From the NCBI RefSeq assembly GCF_020740535.1, contig NZ_CP082362.1, forward strand, positions 372,001-436,000: a DNA stretch of 64,000 nt, read 5' to 3'. This stretch comes from Streptomyces profundus. GTDB lineage: Bacteria > Actinomycetota > Actinomycetes > Streptomycetales > Streptomycetaceae. Of the stretch, positions 34,950-46,511 are shown in pieces. Made by a program: the position numbers and the translations under genes. Position 1 is the stretch's first letter; each line of letters starts with the position of its first letter. Under the pieces are notes generated by a model. The model was not told the DNA's origin. It did no database searches and saw nothing but the letters and a program-made list of their open reading frames with translations.

Positions 34950-35397
34950 GCCCCACTCCCCCGCGACGGTGCGGGGCCCGGATCTGAGCAAAGGCCCGGG
35001 ACGGCTGCTGGTGCTGCTCTACGGGGTGTTCGCCGTCGGCGCCGCCTCGCGCTCGGCGTACCAGCTCTCCACCCGCTTCGACGAGGCGCCGCTGGCCTAT
35101 CTGCTCTCCGCCGTCGCGGCCGTGGTGTACGCGGTGATCACCGTCTCCCTGGTGCGCGGTGGCGAGCGGGCCAGGAAGCTCGGTCGGCTGTGCTGCGCCC
35201 TGGAGTTGGCCGGGGTGCTGATCGTGGGCACCTGGTCGCTGGTCGACCCGGACGCCTTCCCCGACGCCACGGTCTGGTCCGACTACGGCATGGGCTATGT
35301 CTTCTTCCCGCTCATCCTGCCGCTCACCGGGCTGCGTTGGCTGGGGCCCACCGGTCAGCGGGCCAGGGCCGGCTCGCCGGCGCCGAGCCGGCCCTGA
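34942..35397 (+). CDS. Membrane protein of unknown function
   Basis: The 151-residue product from GTG 34942 has a cytoplasmic N-terminus and about four hydrophobic segments (LLVLLYGVFAVGAASRSAYQL, YLLSAVAAVVYAVITVSLV, CALELAGVLIVGTWSLV, YVFFPLILPLTGLRWL). The pattern LYG-FAV-A-aRS-yQL followed by PLaYlLS is familiar from conserved actinobacterial integral membrane proteins. It is coupled to the gene before and followed by a bidirectional hairpin. Confidence 0.82.
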   Translation: MSEPHSPATVRGPDLSKGPGRLLVLLYGVFAVGAASRSAYQLSTRFDEAPLAYLLSAVAAVVYAVITVSLVRGGERARKLGRLCCALELAGVLIVGTWSLVDPDAFPDATVWSDYGMGYVFFPLILPLTGLRWLGPTGQRARAGSPAPSRP

Positions 35398-35424
35398 GCG
35401 CCCCCGGGGCGCGAGGGCACGCGA

Positions 35425-35464
35425 GACGGCGCGGCGCGGGCCTCTTCGCCCGCGCCGCGCCGTC
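35425..35464. terminator. Bidirectional terminator between convergent genes
   Basis: A 17-bp perfect stem (35425-35441 with 35448-35464) and the 6-nt loop CTCTTC lie between the membrane protein gene and the GNAT gene on the other strand. Confidence 0.8.
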
Positions 35465-35484
35465 GGTGTCGCTCGTTCGGGCCG

Positions 35485-36006
35485 CTACGCGCTGGCCGCC
35501 AGCGGCTGTTCGGACACGCTTCCGGCACGGGCCACCGGCTTCTCCAGGGTGACCAGGCTCAGGTGCCGGGAGACCTGCTCCGTGCCGACCTGGGCGTAGC
35601 CGAGGCGACGGTAGAGCCGCAGGTTGCCCGCGCTGCGGTGGCCGGTGAAGAGCCGGTAGCGTGCCGCGGCCCGCTCGGCGGCGAGCCGCTGCTCGATCGC
35701 CGCCAACAGCCGCCCGCCCAGGCCGTGTCGCTGCATCCGGGGATGCACGATCAGCCGCCCGATGTCGGCCGTGCCGTCGGCCCCCACGCCGCCCCGTACG
35801 GAACCCACCACCTCGTCACCGAGCCGCGCCACCAGCGCGCAGGTGTCGGCCACCTCCGCGCGCAGCTCGGCGAGGGTCTGGGTGAGCGGGGCGATGGTGT
35901 AGTCGCCGTACAGCTCGGCCTCCGACTGGTAACAGAGGTACTGAAGTTTGAGGATCTGCTCGACGTCCTGTTCGGTCGCCGACCCGATGGTGACGCTCAT
36001 GCCCAT
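35485..36006 (-). CDS. GNAT N-acetyltransferase
   Basis: The 173-residue protein has one acetyltransferase fold: VTIGSATEQDVEQILKLQYLCYQSEAELYG, EVVGSVRGGVGADGTADIGRLIVHPRMQRHGLGGRLL (acetyl-CoA site RHGLGG) and FTGHRSAGNLRLYRRLGYAQVG. The ATG at 36006 is selected because GGAGG lies 8 nt upstream; a second ATG two codons in is possible. The N-terminal QYLCYQSEAELYGDY motif recurs in GNATs of unknown substrate. Confidence 0.87.
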   Translation of the reverse strand: MGMSVTIGSATEQDVEQILKLQYLCYQSEAELYGDYTIAPLTQTLAELRAEVADTCALVARLGDEVVGSVRGGVGADGTADIGRLIVHPRMQRHGLGGRLLAAIEQRLAAERAAARYRLFTGHRSAGNLRLYRRLGYAQVGTEQVSRHLSLVTLEKPVARAGSVSEQPLAASA

Positions 36007-36076
36007 TGCTCACGCCTCCAGCTGAGGAGTTCGGCCGGCCGCGCGTGTTGAGGGTGCGCGCGCGCCGGCGATAGCC

Positions 36077-36107
36077 CTGACGGCGCAGGTCAGACCCGCG
36101 CCGTCAG
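36077..36107 (-). terminator. Hairpin downstream of the glycerophosphodiesterase gene
   Basis: CTGACGGCGC (36077-36086) and GCGCCGTCAG (36098-36107) make a perfect 10-bp stem with an 11-nt loop, between the phosphodiesterase stop and the GNAT start. Termination of the former is inferred. Confidence 0.5.
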
Positions 36108-36216
36108 CATTGTGCTAGGGACGGGCGCGTGGGGGAATGCCCCCGGGCCAACTACCGTGTGAGATTGCCGACTCAACCCCCTGAACGGGCCTTCGTGCCC
36201 GGCGCGTCCCGGGGGG

Positions 36217-37401
36217 TCAACGGCCCGCCCTGAAGTCCTCCGCCGCGAGCAGCGCGGTGTCCGGGTGGTCGGCGAAGACGCCGTCGACACCCGCGTCGAA
36301 GTAGGCGCGCAGCGCGCCGAACGCGTCGCCGAAGCCGTTCGGGTCCTCGCCGCGCCGGAAGTCGGCGGGCAGGAACGCGTTCTCGTTGCGCAGGGTGTAC
36401 GGGTGCACCAGCAGGTCGGCCTCGTGGGCGTCGGCGACCAGGCTCGTCGGGCTGGTCAGCGAGCCGTCGGCGGCGCGCGGGATGACCAGGTCCAGCACGG
36501 GGCCGATGCCCGAGGCGTAGCCGGCGATCTCGGCGAGGCCCTGAGGGGTGATCAGGTCGGCGACGGTGCGCGGGTCGCCCGACTCCTGGAAGTCCCACGG
36601 GCGGGAGTCGGCCGCGCCCAGCAGCACCACGCCCGGCGTGTCGACAAGACCGGCCAGGCGCTCGACGCTGGTCGGCTCGAAGGACTGGAGGAAGACCGGC
36701 GCGTTGGACCGATGCAGCCGGCGCCGGCGCAGCAGCGCGGCCAGCGGCTCCTCCAGGCCGAGGCCGAGCGAACGGAAGTACGTGGGGTGCTTGGTCTCGG
36801 TGTACAGCCACACCGGGCGGCCCCGGCGGCGGCCCTGTTCGGCGGCCCAGTCGAGCACCTCGGCGAACGTGGGGATCTCCCAACGCCCGTCGTAGAGCGT
36901 GTTGTGCGGACGCTGGCCGGGAATGCGCTCGACGGCGCGCAGGGTCTTGAGCTCGGCCAGCGTGAGGTCCTCGGTGAACCAGCCGGTGTAGTCGACACCG
37001 TCCACCGTCTTGGTGGTGCGCAGCTCGGCGAACTCCGGGTGGTCGGCGACGTCGGTGGTGCCGGTGATGTCGTTCTCGTGCCGGCACACCAGATGGCCGT
37101 CCCTGGTGGGCACCAGATCCTGCTCGATGATGTCGGCACCCAGGTCGAGCCCCAACTGGTAGGCGCCCAGCGTGTGTTCGGGTCGGTAGCCGGAGGCGCC
37201 CCGGTGCGCGACCACGGTCGGCACCGGCAGCGCGCGGCCCCCGCCGCCCCCGCCTGGCCGCCCCGCGGCCTCGGCGGCCGGCGCCGTCCCGGCGCCGGTG
37301 CCGACCAGCGCGGCGCCGCCGGCGCCCGCCATCGCCGCGCCCAGCACCGCCCGCCGGCCGAGCGCGCTCCTGGTGGTGTCCGCGGCCTGTCGAGCTGACA
37401 T
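36217..37401 (-). CDS. Exported glycerophosphodiester phosphodiesterase
   Basis: The 394-residue precursor has a twin-arginine-type signal (ALGRRAVLGAAMAGAGGAAL), so it is probably exported folded. The GDPD TIM-barrel signature is VVAHRGASGYRPEHTLGAY with GADIIEQDLVPTRDGHLVCRHE, giving the catalytic His residues and metal-binding Glu/Asp. It hydrolyses deacylated phospholipids such as glycerophosphocholine to glycerol 3-phosphate and alcohol. The ATG at 37401 follows GAGGGAGA. Phosphate or carbon scavenging is the usual role. Confidence 0.92.
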   Translation of the reverse strand: MSARQAADTTRSALGRRAVLGAAMAGAGGAALVGTGAGTAPAAEAAGRPGGGGGGRALPVPTVVAHRGASGYRPEHTLGAYQLGLDLGADIIEQDLVPTRDGHLVCRHENDITGTTDVADHPEFAELRTTKTVDGVDYTGWFTEDLTLAELKTLRAVERIPGQRPHNTLYDGRWEIPTFAEVLDWAAEQGRRRGRPVWLYTETKHPTYFRSLGLGLEEPLAALLRRRRLHRSNAPVFLQSFEPTSVERLAGLVDTPGVVLLGAADSRPWDFQESGDPRTVADLITPQGLAEIAGYASGIGPVLDLVIPRAADGSLTSPTSLVADAHEADLLVHPYTLRNENAFLPADFRRGEDPNGFGDAFGALRAYFDAGVDGVFADHPDTALLAAEDFRAGR

Positions 37402-37648
37402 GTGTTCTCCCTCGCCGATGAGCTGACCGCGCCGATCGTAGGGACGCGCGCCGTCCCCCGGTAGGACGCGCGGGCGAACTCCCGGCGAAGCCGCCCCCAA
37501 CGGCTCGGGTGCCGTCGGGACGATGTGACGTTCTCCGCACCATCGGGTGAACCCTGTGCGGGAGGGACCCCTTCGCGCGAGTATCGTCCCTATGCATTCC
37601 TATGCGTCACGAGGAATGCGCCGAACGCATCGCGAGATGCGCGTGACC

Positions 37649-38350
37649 ATGAACGACCCGGAGGGGAAGTTGTCCCGATTCGTGCTGTTGAAGGTGCTGC
37701 TGGGCCCCCTGCTCAAGCTGCTGCTGCGCCCACGGGTCGAGGGGCTGGCCCATGTGCCGGGGAGCGGTCCGGTGATCCTCGCCGGCAACCATCTGACCTT
37801 CATCGACTCGGTCATCCTTCCGCTGGTCTGTGACCGCCAGGTCTTCTTCATCGGCAAGGACGAGTACGTCAAGGGCCGCTCCGTCAAGGGCCGCGTGATG
37901 GCCTGGTTCTTCACGGCGGTCGGCATGATCCCGGTGGACCGGGACGGCGGACGCGGCGGCGTCGCCGCGCTGATGACGGGACGGCGGGTGCTGGAGCGCG
38001 GCGATGTGTTCGGGATCTATCCCGAGGGCACCAGGTCCCCCGACGGCCGCCTCTACCGGGGCCGCACCGGCATCGCCCGGCTGACCCTGATGACGGGGGC
38101 GCCGGTGGTGCCCTTCGCGATGATCGGCACCGACCGGGTGCAGCCGGGCGGCAAGGGCCTGCCCCGCGTGGGCCGCGGCCGACGGATCACCGTCCGCTTC
38201 GGCCAGCCGCTGGACTTCTCCCGCTACGAGGGCATGGACCGCGACCGCTATGTGCTGCGGGCCGTCACCGACGAGGTGATGACCGAGGTGATGCGCCTCT
38301 CCGGCCAGGAGTACGTCGACATGTACGCCACCAAGGCCCGCGCCGCGTAG
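37649..38350 (+). CDS. plsC: 1-acyl-sn-glycerol-3-phosphate acyltransferase
   Basis: The 233-residue protein belongs to the PlsC/LPLAT family that acylates lysophosphatidic acid in phospholipid synthesis. Visible motifs are the catalytic NHLTFIDSVIL (NH-x4-D), the acceptor-binding YPEGTRSPDGRLYRGRTGI and APVVPFAMIGTDRVQPGG. A hydrophobic N-terminal stretch (LLKVLLGPLLKLLL) may associate with the membrane. The ATG at 37649 is chosen at the start of similarity; ATG 37637 (MRVT...) is an alternative and no clear ribosome-binding site decides. It is a single gene. Confidence 0.9.
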   Translation: MNDPEGKLSRFVLLKVLLGPLLKLLLRPRVEGLAHVPGSGPVILAGNHLTFIDSVILPLVCDRQVFFIGKDEYVKGRSVKGRVMAWFFTAVGMIPVDRDGGRGGVAALMTGRRVLERGDVFGIYPEGTRSPDGRLYRGRTGIARLTLMTGAPVVPFAMIGTDRVQPGGKGLPRVGRGRRITVRFGQPLDFSRYEGMDRDRYVLRAVTDEVMTEVMRLSGQEYVDMYATKARAA

Positions 38351-38861
38351 CCCTGGCCGGGCGGGCGGACGACCACCGCCCCCCGCCTCCCACCGGGCGG
38401 GGTTCCCGGCCCAGCGACACACAGTAAGGGCGCGCGCCGGGCCGCCGGCCGTGTGGATGACGGCACGGGCTGCGCGCCCGGTGACGCCGATTCCGCCGGC
38501 CCGGTCGGGCGGGGCCGCGCCCCTCTGGTGCGGGCTGAGGCAAGAGGCGCCCGTTCGTCTGGCCGGTGGGGGCGTGGAGTTGGCCGGCCCGGTCACCGGG
38601 CGTCGCCCGTCCACCGGGCGAGGGTGCCCGACGGGGCTGACGCCAGCCGGCTCACCGCCCCACGCCGAAGGTGCGCTGCCCGGCCGGGCAGCGCACCCCA
38701 TCGGCGACGCCGGCCAGGCGGCCAAACCACCCCACACCGAACGGCTCCCGCCCACCCCCGCCGGCGAAGCTCGCGCCCCACACCCCACCCGGCGCAGCCA
38801 GCCCCGCCGGGCAGGCGTCCGCGTCGAGGAGCCCGGTGGCCAAGCCCCCGCCGGCAGGCGG
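38351..38861. other. Gene-free stretch between plsC and the aldo-keto reductase gene
   Basis: No credible gene is seen in 511 nt; the open frames present lack start sites, conserved motifs and normal codon bias. It contains several GC-rich inverted repeats, the best being the perfect palindrome described at 38670-38697. It may be decayed sequence. Confidence 0.4.
38670..38697. terminator. 28-nt perfect palindrome between convergent genes
   Basis: GGTGCGCTGCCCGG followed at once by its reverse complement (14 + 14 nt, no spacer) can form a strong hairpin. It lies between two genes that face each other and probably terminates one or both. Confidence 0.5.
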
Positions 38862-39836
38862 TCAGCGCCAGGGGAGGGCGGAGCGGGTGCGCCAGTAGGT
38901 GGTGGGGGGTTCGACCAGACGGGCCAGGGAGGCGAGGCGGGCCGGGTCGAGGCTGAGGGTCGCCGCCTTCGCGTTCTCGGTCAGCTGAGCGACCGTCGCG
39001 GCGCCGGAGAGGACCAGCGCGGCCCACGGCTGGGTCAGCACCGCGGCCAGCGCCACCGCGTCGGCCGTGGTGCCGCTGTCCTGCGCGAGGCGGCGCAGTT
39101 CCGGCGGCGCCGCCTCGCCGGCGAGGCGCCCGTTGGCCAGCGCCTCCTTGACGAGCACCGTGCGCCCCGCTTCGTGCGCCTCGGCCAGGGCCGGGCCCGC
39201 TGACGGCTCCAGCAGGTTGAACGTGGCCTGGACGGTGGAGTACAGCGGCCGGCCGCCGACCGTGACGTCCAGCGCGGCGCGGATCGCCTCGGCCTGGTCG
39301 GGGCCACTGGTGGAGAGACCGACCGTCACGCCGTCCTCGACGAGGCGGGCGAGGCGGGCCAGCACCGCCGGGTCGCTGAGGGCGGGGCTGCCGGGGGTCA
39401 CCGAGTGGACCTGGTAGAGGTCGAGGCGGCCGTCGAGCAGCGCGGTCGACTCGCCGAGTTGGCGGTCGAGGGTGGCGGCGCCGTGGTCCTTGACCTCGTG
39501 GGTGTCGGCCTCGGTCCGCCAGTCGGCGGTGTAGGTGTAGCCCCACTTGCTGCCCACCACCACGTCCTTGGCGGCCTCGGCGCGGCTGGCCAGCCAGTCG
39601 GCCAGGAACTCCTCCGCCCGGCCGTAGGAGCGGGCCGCGTCCAGGTAGCGGACGCCCTGGGCGTAGGCGGCGTCCAGCAGTTGGTGGGTGCGCTCGCGCA
39701 GCGCCTCCGGGGTGCGGTCGGCCGGCAGGTCGCGGGCGCGGCCGAGGGTGACATAGCCGGGGCGTCCCACGGCGGCCAGGCCGAGGCCGATGCGCGCGGT
39801 GGGGGTGGCCTCGGGATCGTAGCGGGTGAACGCCAT
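38862..39836 (-). CDS. Aldo/keto reductase
   Basis: The 324-residue TIM-barrel protein is an NADPH-dependent AKR. The catalytic tetrad is in place: Asp and Tyr in VRYLDAARSYGRAEEF, Lys in VVVGSKWGYTY and His in DLYQVHSVTPGSP. The cofactor end is TLSLDPARLASLARLV. Similarity is to the AKR11/12-like group of uncharacterised actinobacterial proteins. The ATG at 39836 (MAFTRYDPEATPTA) is upstream of all conserved elements, with AAAGGTACC just before it. The substrate is unknown. Confidence 0.9.
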   Translation of the reverse strand: MAFTRYDPEATPTARIGLGLAAVGRPGYVTLGRARDLPADRTPEALRERTHQLLDAAYAQGVRYLDAARSYGRAEEFLADWLASRAEAAKDVVVGSKWGYTYTADWRTEADTHEVKDHGAATLDRQLGESTALLDGRLDLYQVHSVTPGSPALSDPAVLARLARLVEDGVTVGLSTSGPDQAEAIRAALDVTVGGRPLYSTVQATFNLLEPSAGPALAEAHEAGRTVLVKEALANGRLAGEAAPPELRRLAQDSGTTADAVALAAVLTQPWAALVLSGAATVAQLTENAKAATLSLDPARLASLARLVEPPTTYWRTRSALPWR

Positions 39837-39990
39837 GGCGGTACCTTTCACACCCTTTGGTCGCCGGAACAGGTGCTCACCGTACCGGTTGGGGCGAGCC
39901 GCCGCCGGGGGGACAGCGGCGCCGCTGACTACGATGAACCGGTTAATCGCCGCCCTCGCCGGGGGCGGGGTACCACGGTGAGGGAGCGAC

Positions 39991-40995
39991 ATGGCTGACG
40001 AGGGCAGAGGGCTGGGCGAACGCCCGGTGCGCTGGGGCGTGCTGGCGACGGGGGGCATCGCGGGGAAGTTCGTCGAGGACCTGGCCGAGCTGCCGGACGC
40101 CGAGGTGGTGGCCGTGGGTTCGCGTTCGTCCGCGTCGGCGGAGGCGTTCGCCGAGCGGTTCGGGATCCCGCGCGCCCATGGCGACTGGGCGTCGCTGGCC
40201 GGCGATCCCGAGGTGGACGTGGTCTATGTGGCCACGCCGCACAGCGCGCACCAGGAGCCGGTGCGGCTGTGCCTTGAGGCGGGCACGCCGGTGCTGTGCG
40301 AGAAGCCGTTCACGTTGAACGCGGCGCAGGCCGAGGAGTTGGTGGAGCTGGCGCGGGAGCGGCGGGTCTTCCTGATGGAGGCCATGTGGACGTACTGCAA
40401 CCCGGTGGTCAGGCGGATGGCCGAGCTGGTCGCCGACGGCGCGATCGGCGAGGTGCTCGCGGTGCACGCGGACTTCGGGATCGAGGCGCCGATGGACGCC
40501 ACGCACCGGCTGCGGGATCCGCTGCTCGGCGGTGGCGCGCTGCTGGATCTGGGGGTCTATCCGGTGGCGTTCGCACAGCTGTTGCTGGGCGAGCCGGACG
40601 AGGTGCGCGCCTGGGCGCGGCTGTCGGGCGGGGTGGACGACAACACCGGGCTGCTGCTCGGGTACGCCTCGGGCGCGGTGGCCGCGCTGACGTGCTCCCT
40701 GGTCGCCGACACGGCGCGGACGGCGGTGGTCACCGGGTCGCTGGGGCGGATCGAGTTCCCGCGCGGCTTCTTCCACCCGGAGCGGTTCGTGCTGCACCGG
40801 GCGGGCGCCGAGCCCGAGGAGTTCTCGGCGCCTGGGCCCTCGGGCTCGTTCCTCCACGAGGCGGCCGAGGTGGGGCGCGCGCTGCGGGCCGGTGAGACGG
40901 AGTCGCCGCTGGTGCCGTTGGACGGCACCCTGGCGGTCATGCGGACGTTGGACGCCGCGCGGCGGGAGATCGGGCTGCGCTACCCGGGCGAGTGA
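39991..40995 (+). CDS. Gfo/Idh/MocA family oxidoreductase
   Basis: The 334-residue NAD(P)-dependent dehydrogenase has an N-terminal Rossmann fold (VRWGVLATGGIAGKFVEDL, with GTGGI-type glycines), VDVVYVATPHSAHQEPVRLCLEAG, and the family lysine in VLCEKPFTLNAAQAEE. The C-terminal alpha/beta domain includes GGGALLDLGVYPVAFAQLLLG. Closest in style to trans-1,2-dihydrobenzene-diol dehydrogenase/inositol dehydrogenase-like enzymes; the substrate is unknown. GAGGGAGCGAC precedes the ATG, and a hairpin follows. Confidence 0.93.
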   Translation: MADEGRGLGERPVRWGVLATGGIAGKFVEDLAELPDAEVVAVGSRSSASAEAFAERFGIPRAHGDWASLAGDPEVDVVYVATPHSAHQEPVRLCLEAGTPVLCEKPFTLNAAQAEELVELARERRVFLMEAMWTYCNPVVRRMAELVADGAIGEVLAVHADFGIEAPMDATHRLRDPLLGGGALLDLGVYPVAFAQLLLGEPDEVRAWARLSGGVDDNTGLLLGYASGAVAALTCSLVADTARTAVVTGSLGRIEFPRGFFHPERFVLHRAGAEPEEFSAPGPSGSFLHEAAEVGRALRAGETESPLVPLDGTLAVMRTLDAARREIGLRYPGE

Positions 40996-41002
40996 GCCAA
41001 AC

Positions 41003-41034
41003 GCCCGCTCCCGAGCGGCGGCTCGGGAGCGGGC
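41003..41034. terminator. Bidirectional terminator between the oxidoreductase and argH
   Basis: GCCCGCTCCCGAGC (41003-41016) pairs perfectly with 41021-41034 around the loop GGCG. The two flanking genes converge here. Confidence 0.8.
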
Positions 41035-41064
41035 GGGTTCGGCGGCTCAGCGGGGCGCGGGGCC

Positions 41065-43824
<2,760 letters not shown>

Positions 43825-43863
43825 TCAGCGACCCTGACCAGGCGATCTCCCGGCCCCGATGAT

Positions 43864-44031
43864 CTAGTGCCGCGTCGGTCGGGGTTTGCCCGGTAGCGAG
43901 GTGTCCTGGTGCGTGCGATCGCCAGGCAGCCGGGAGCCGCATGTAGTTGTCCTACCTGGGCTTTCGGCTAACGCAGCGAGTGTGCGTGCCAGGGCGGCGA
44001 GCGGGGCAAACCCTGGCTGACGCGGCACTAG
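43864..44031. mobile_element. MITE-like 168-bp element with terminal inverted repeats
   Basis: CTAGTGCCGCGTC at the left end (43864-43876) and its exact reverse complement at the right end (44019-44031) flank a further matching block, GGGTTTGCCC (43882-43891) with GGGCAAACCC (44004-44013). Most of the interior also forms an imperfect hairpin. There is no coding capacity. The outermost TA on each side could be a target duplication of an IS630/Tc1-type element, but the parent element is not known. It lies between argG and a GNAT gene; total gene-free span here is 43725-44078. Confidence 0.55.
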
Positions 44032-44078
44032 GCTGGGCCTCCGGTAGGACGATCAGGCCAGCGAAGGGGAGCGAAGGC

Positions 44079-44633
44079 ATGATGCTCGGCAACGACCTCG
44101 GGGAGGGCGCCGTCCTCTGCCCGTTGGAGCCCTACCAGGCGGCCGAGTTCGCCGCCTGGACCGAGGCGAACCGGGCCCATCTGGCGCCCTGGCTGCCCTG
44201 GGTCCACGCGGTCACCGACACCGCGTCGGCCCGGACCCTCCTCCAGCACTACGCCGAGCGCGAGGCGGCGGACGAGGGCCGGATCTACGCGATCAGGCAG
44301 GACGGCGAGCTGGTCGGCGGCACGCTCTTCCGGGTCTTCGACACCGCGCAGGGCAGCTGCGAGCTGGGCGCCTGGCTGGCGCCCGAGGCCCAGGGCCGGG
44401 GGCTGGTCACCCGCGCGGCCGGCGCGATGATCGACTGGGCCGTCGACGAGCGCGGCATGGCGCGGATGGAGTGGATGGTCAGCCCCGTCAACGCGGCCAG
44501 CATCGCGGTCGCCAAGCGGCTGGGCATGCGGCACGAGGGAACGCTGCGCAGCGTCTTCGAAATGGCGGGCGAGCGCCACGACTTGGAGATGTGGGCGGTG
44601 CTCGCCGACGAGTGGCGAGCCGCCCGGGGGTAA
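44079..44633 (+). CDS. RimJ/RimL-type GNAT N-acetyltransferase
   Basis: The 184-residue protein shows LCPLEPYQAAEFAAWTEANRAHLAPWLPWV, typical of ribosomal-protein acetyltransferase-like GNATs, then CELGAWLAPEAQGRGLVTRAAGAMIDWA (acetyl-CoA site) and MVSPVNAASIAVAKRLGMRHEGTLR (N-x2-S-x2-V-A-x-R-L-G). The ATG at 44079 has GGGGAG upstream; ATG 44082 is also possible. The substrate is unknown. Confidence 0.9.
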   Translation: MMLGNDLGEGAVLCPLEPYQAAEFAAWTEANRAHLAPWLPWVHAVTDTASARTLLQHYAEREAADEGRIYAIRQDGELVGGTLFRVFDTAQGSCELGAWLAPEAQGRGLVTRAAGAMIDWAVDERGMARMEWMVSPVNAASIAVAKRLGMRHEGTLRSVFEMAGERHDLEMWAVLADEWRAARG

Positions 44634-44846
44634 CCCACACGGGTATATCCCCACGCACCATCAGCCCCGTGCGCACCCCCGGGGCTCCGGGGGGAAGCCC
44701 TGGTCAGCCGGCCGGGGTGCGGGGCCGGCCGGCGCGCGGCCGGGGCAACCGGCGCGTGCCGGTGCTCGCGCGCCGTTCCGGTGCCCTCCGGCGACGGTCA
44801 AGCTGGGACGCGTTGTCCTGACCGGCGCGTTGCGAGGGAGCCCCCG

Positions 44847-45902
44847 ATGACCACCCATCCCCCCACGAAGGACGGGCAGCAGACCGCCAGGGAGGTGCTG
44901 CACCGGACCCGGGTGCTGCTCGATCCGGCCCTCCAAGCGTGGGTGCGCCGGCTGCCGCCGCCCGTGGTGCGGGTGGCCTCCTACCACTTCGGCTGGACCG
45001 ACAGCGCGGGACGCCCGGACAGCGCGCCGCCGGGGAAGGCACTGCGGCCCGCGCTGGTGTTCGCCTGCGCCGAGGCGGTGCGCGGCTCGGCCGAGGAGGC
45101 CCTCGCCCCCGCGGTGGCCGTGGAGTTGGTGCACAACTTCTCGCTGCTGCACGACGACATCCTGGACGGCGACACCACCCGCAGGCACCGGGCCACCGCG
45201 TGGACGGTCTTCGGCTCGTCGGCCGCGCTGCTCGCCGGGGACGCGCTGCTGATCCACGCCAGCCGGGTCCTCACCGAGGAGGCGGCGCTGCCCAGGACGC
45301 TGACCGGGCTGCGCTGGCTGAGCGAGTCGACCACCCAGCTGATCGAGGGCGAGCAGACCGATCTGCACTTCGAGGAGCGCTCCCGGGTCACGTTGGGCGA
45401 GTGCCTGTTGATGGCGGAGCGGAAGACGGCCTCGCTGCTGGCCTGCGCCTGCGCCCTGGGCGCGCTCTGGGGCGGTGGCGACCAGCGGCAGACGGAGGCG
45501 CTGCGCCGGTTCGGCCACCATCTGGGCGTGCTCTTCCAGTTGACGGACGACCTGCTCGGCATCTGGGGCGATCCGGCGGTCACCGGCAAGCCGGCCGGCG
45601 CCGATCTGGCCAGTCGGAAGAAGTCGCTGCCGGTGGTCGCCGCGCTCGACTCGGGCACGCCGGCGGGGCGGCGGCTCGCCGAGCTGTACGCCGAGGAGGA
45701 GCCGGAGGCCGACGAGGGGGCGACCACGCCATCGACGCTGGCCGACCTGGTGATCGAGGCGGGCGGACGGGCCTGGGCCGAACGCGCCGTCGTCGAGCAA
45801 CTGGGCCTGGCCGAGAGCGCGTTGGCCACCGCCGACGTGTCCAAGGAGGCGGCGGGGCGGCTGATCGCGCTGCTCCGCCTGGTGGGCCAGCGGGACCACT
45901 GA
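44847..45902 (+). CDS. Polyprenyl diphosphate synthase (GGPP synthase-like)
   Basis: The 351-residue all-helical enzyme elongates allylic diphosphates with isopentenyl diphosphate. The first aspartate-rich motif is DDILD in NFSLLHDDILDGD and the second is FQLTDDLLGIWGD. The five residues before DDILD (FSLLH) place an aromatic residue at -5 and there is no two-residue insertion in the motif, which fits the type-I (archaeal-like) GGPP synthase class, but FPP synthesis cannot be excluded. APPGKALRPALVFACAEA is the usual substrate-binding lysine/arginine region. No terpene cyclase is nearby, so it may serve a remote pathway. Confidence 0.9.
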   Translation: MTTHPPTKDGQQTAREVLHRTRVLLDPALQAWVRRLPPPVVRVASYHFGWTDSAGRPDSAPPGKALRPALVFACAEAVRGSAEEALAPAVAVELVHNFSLLHDDILDGDTTRRHRATAWTVFGSSAALLAGDALLIHASRVLTEEAALPRTLTGLRWLSESTTQLIEGEQTDLHFEERSRVTLGECLLMAERKTASLLACACALGALWGGGDQRQTEALRRFGHHLGVLFQLTDDLLGIWGDPAVTGKPAGADLASRKKSLPVVAALDSGTPAGRRLAELYAEEEPEADEGATTPSTLADLVIEAGGRAWAERAVVEQLGLAESALATADVSKEAAGRLIALLRLVGQRDH

Positions 45903-45937
45903 CCGGGCGCGGGGCCAGGGCGGGGGCCGCCCGGCGG

Positions 45938-46495
45938 CTACTCCCCCGGGCCCGCCTCCCGCTGCGCGAGGCGGAGCAGATGGTCGGCCAGGGACTGCCC
46001 GCCGTCGGGGGCCCGGCTGATCAGCAGCACCGTGTCGTCTCCGGCGATGGTGCCCAGGATGTCGTGCACCTCGGCCTGGTCGATCGCGGAGGCGAGGAAC
46101 TGCGCCGCGCCGGGCGGGGTGCGCAGCACCACCAGGTTGGCCGACGCCTCGGCGGCGATCAGCAGCTCGCCGGCGAGCCGGGCCATCCGCTCCTCCTTGG
46201 CGGACTCGCCCAGCGGCGCCCGCGGGGTGCGGAAGCCGCCCTCGCTCGGCACCGCGTAGATCAGCTCGCCGCTGGTGCCGCGGATCTTGACCGCGCCCAG
46301 CTCGTCCAGATCCCGGCTGAGCGTCGCCTGGGTGACGCTCAGCCCGTCGTCCGCGAGGAGCTTGGCGAGCTGGCTCTGTGAGCGCACCGGACCACGGTTG
46401 AGGATCTCCACGATCCTGCGGTGCCTGGCCGTGCGCGTCTGGGGCACGGCGGGGCCGCCTGCCTGGCCGCCTCTGGGTCGCTCCGGGTCGCTCAT
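45938..46495 (-). CDS. argR: Arginine repressor ArgR
   Basis: ArgR is a hexameric repressor that uses arginine as co-repressor. The 185-residue protein has an N-terminal winged HTH ([41 protein letters not shown]) and a C-terminal arginine-binding domain with [20 protein letters not shown] and [16 protein letters not shown]. The N- and C-termini are about 15-20 residues longer than minimal ArgR. It ends the argCJBDR cluster, and probable targets are visible at argC (51050-51078) and argG (43787-43815). Confidence 0.95.
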   Translation of the reverse strand: MSDPERPRGGQAGGPAVPQTRTARHRRIVEILNRGPVRSQSQLAKLLADDGLSVTQATLSRDLDELGAVKIRGTSGELIYAVPSEGGFRTPRAPLGESAKEERMARLAGELLIAAEASANLVVLRTPPGAAQFLASAIDQAEVHDILGTIAGDDTVLLISRAPDGGQSLADHLLRLAQREAGPGE

Positions 46496-46511
46496 GCTCC
46501 CTCTCCGGTTG

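Noticed and set aside
38351..38861. Protein genes in the plsC/aldo-keto reductase gap
   Set aside because: Open frames exist on both strands but are Pro/Arg/Gly-rich, lack starts and overlap palindromes.
44847..45902. Terpene biosynthetic cluster around the polyprenyl synthase
   Set aside because: No cyclase, P450 or methyltransferase adjoins it; neighbours are GNAT and arginine genes.
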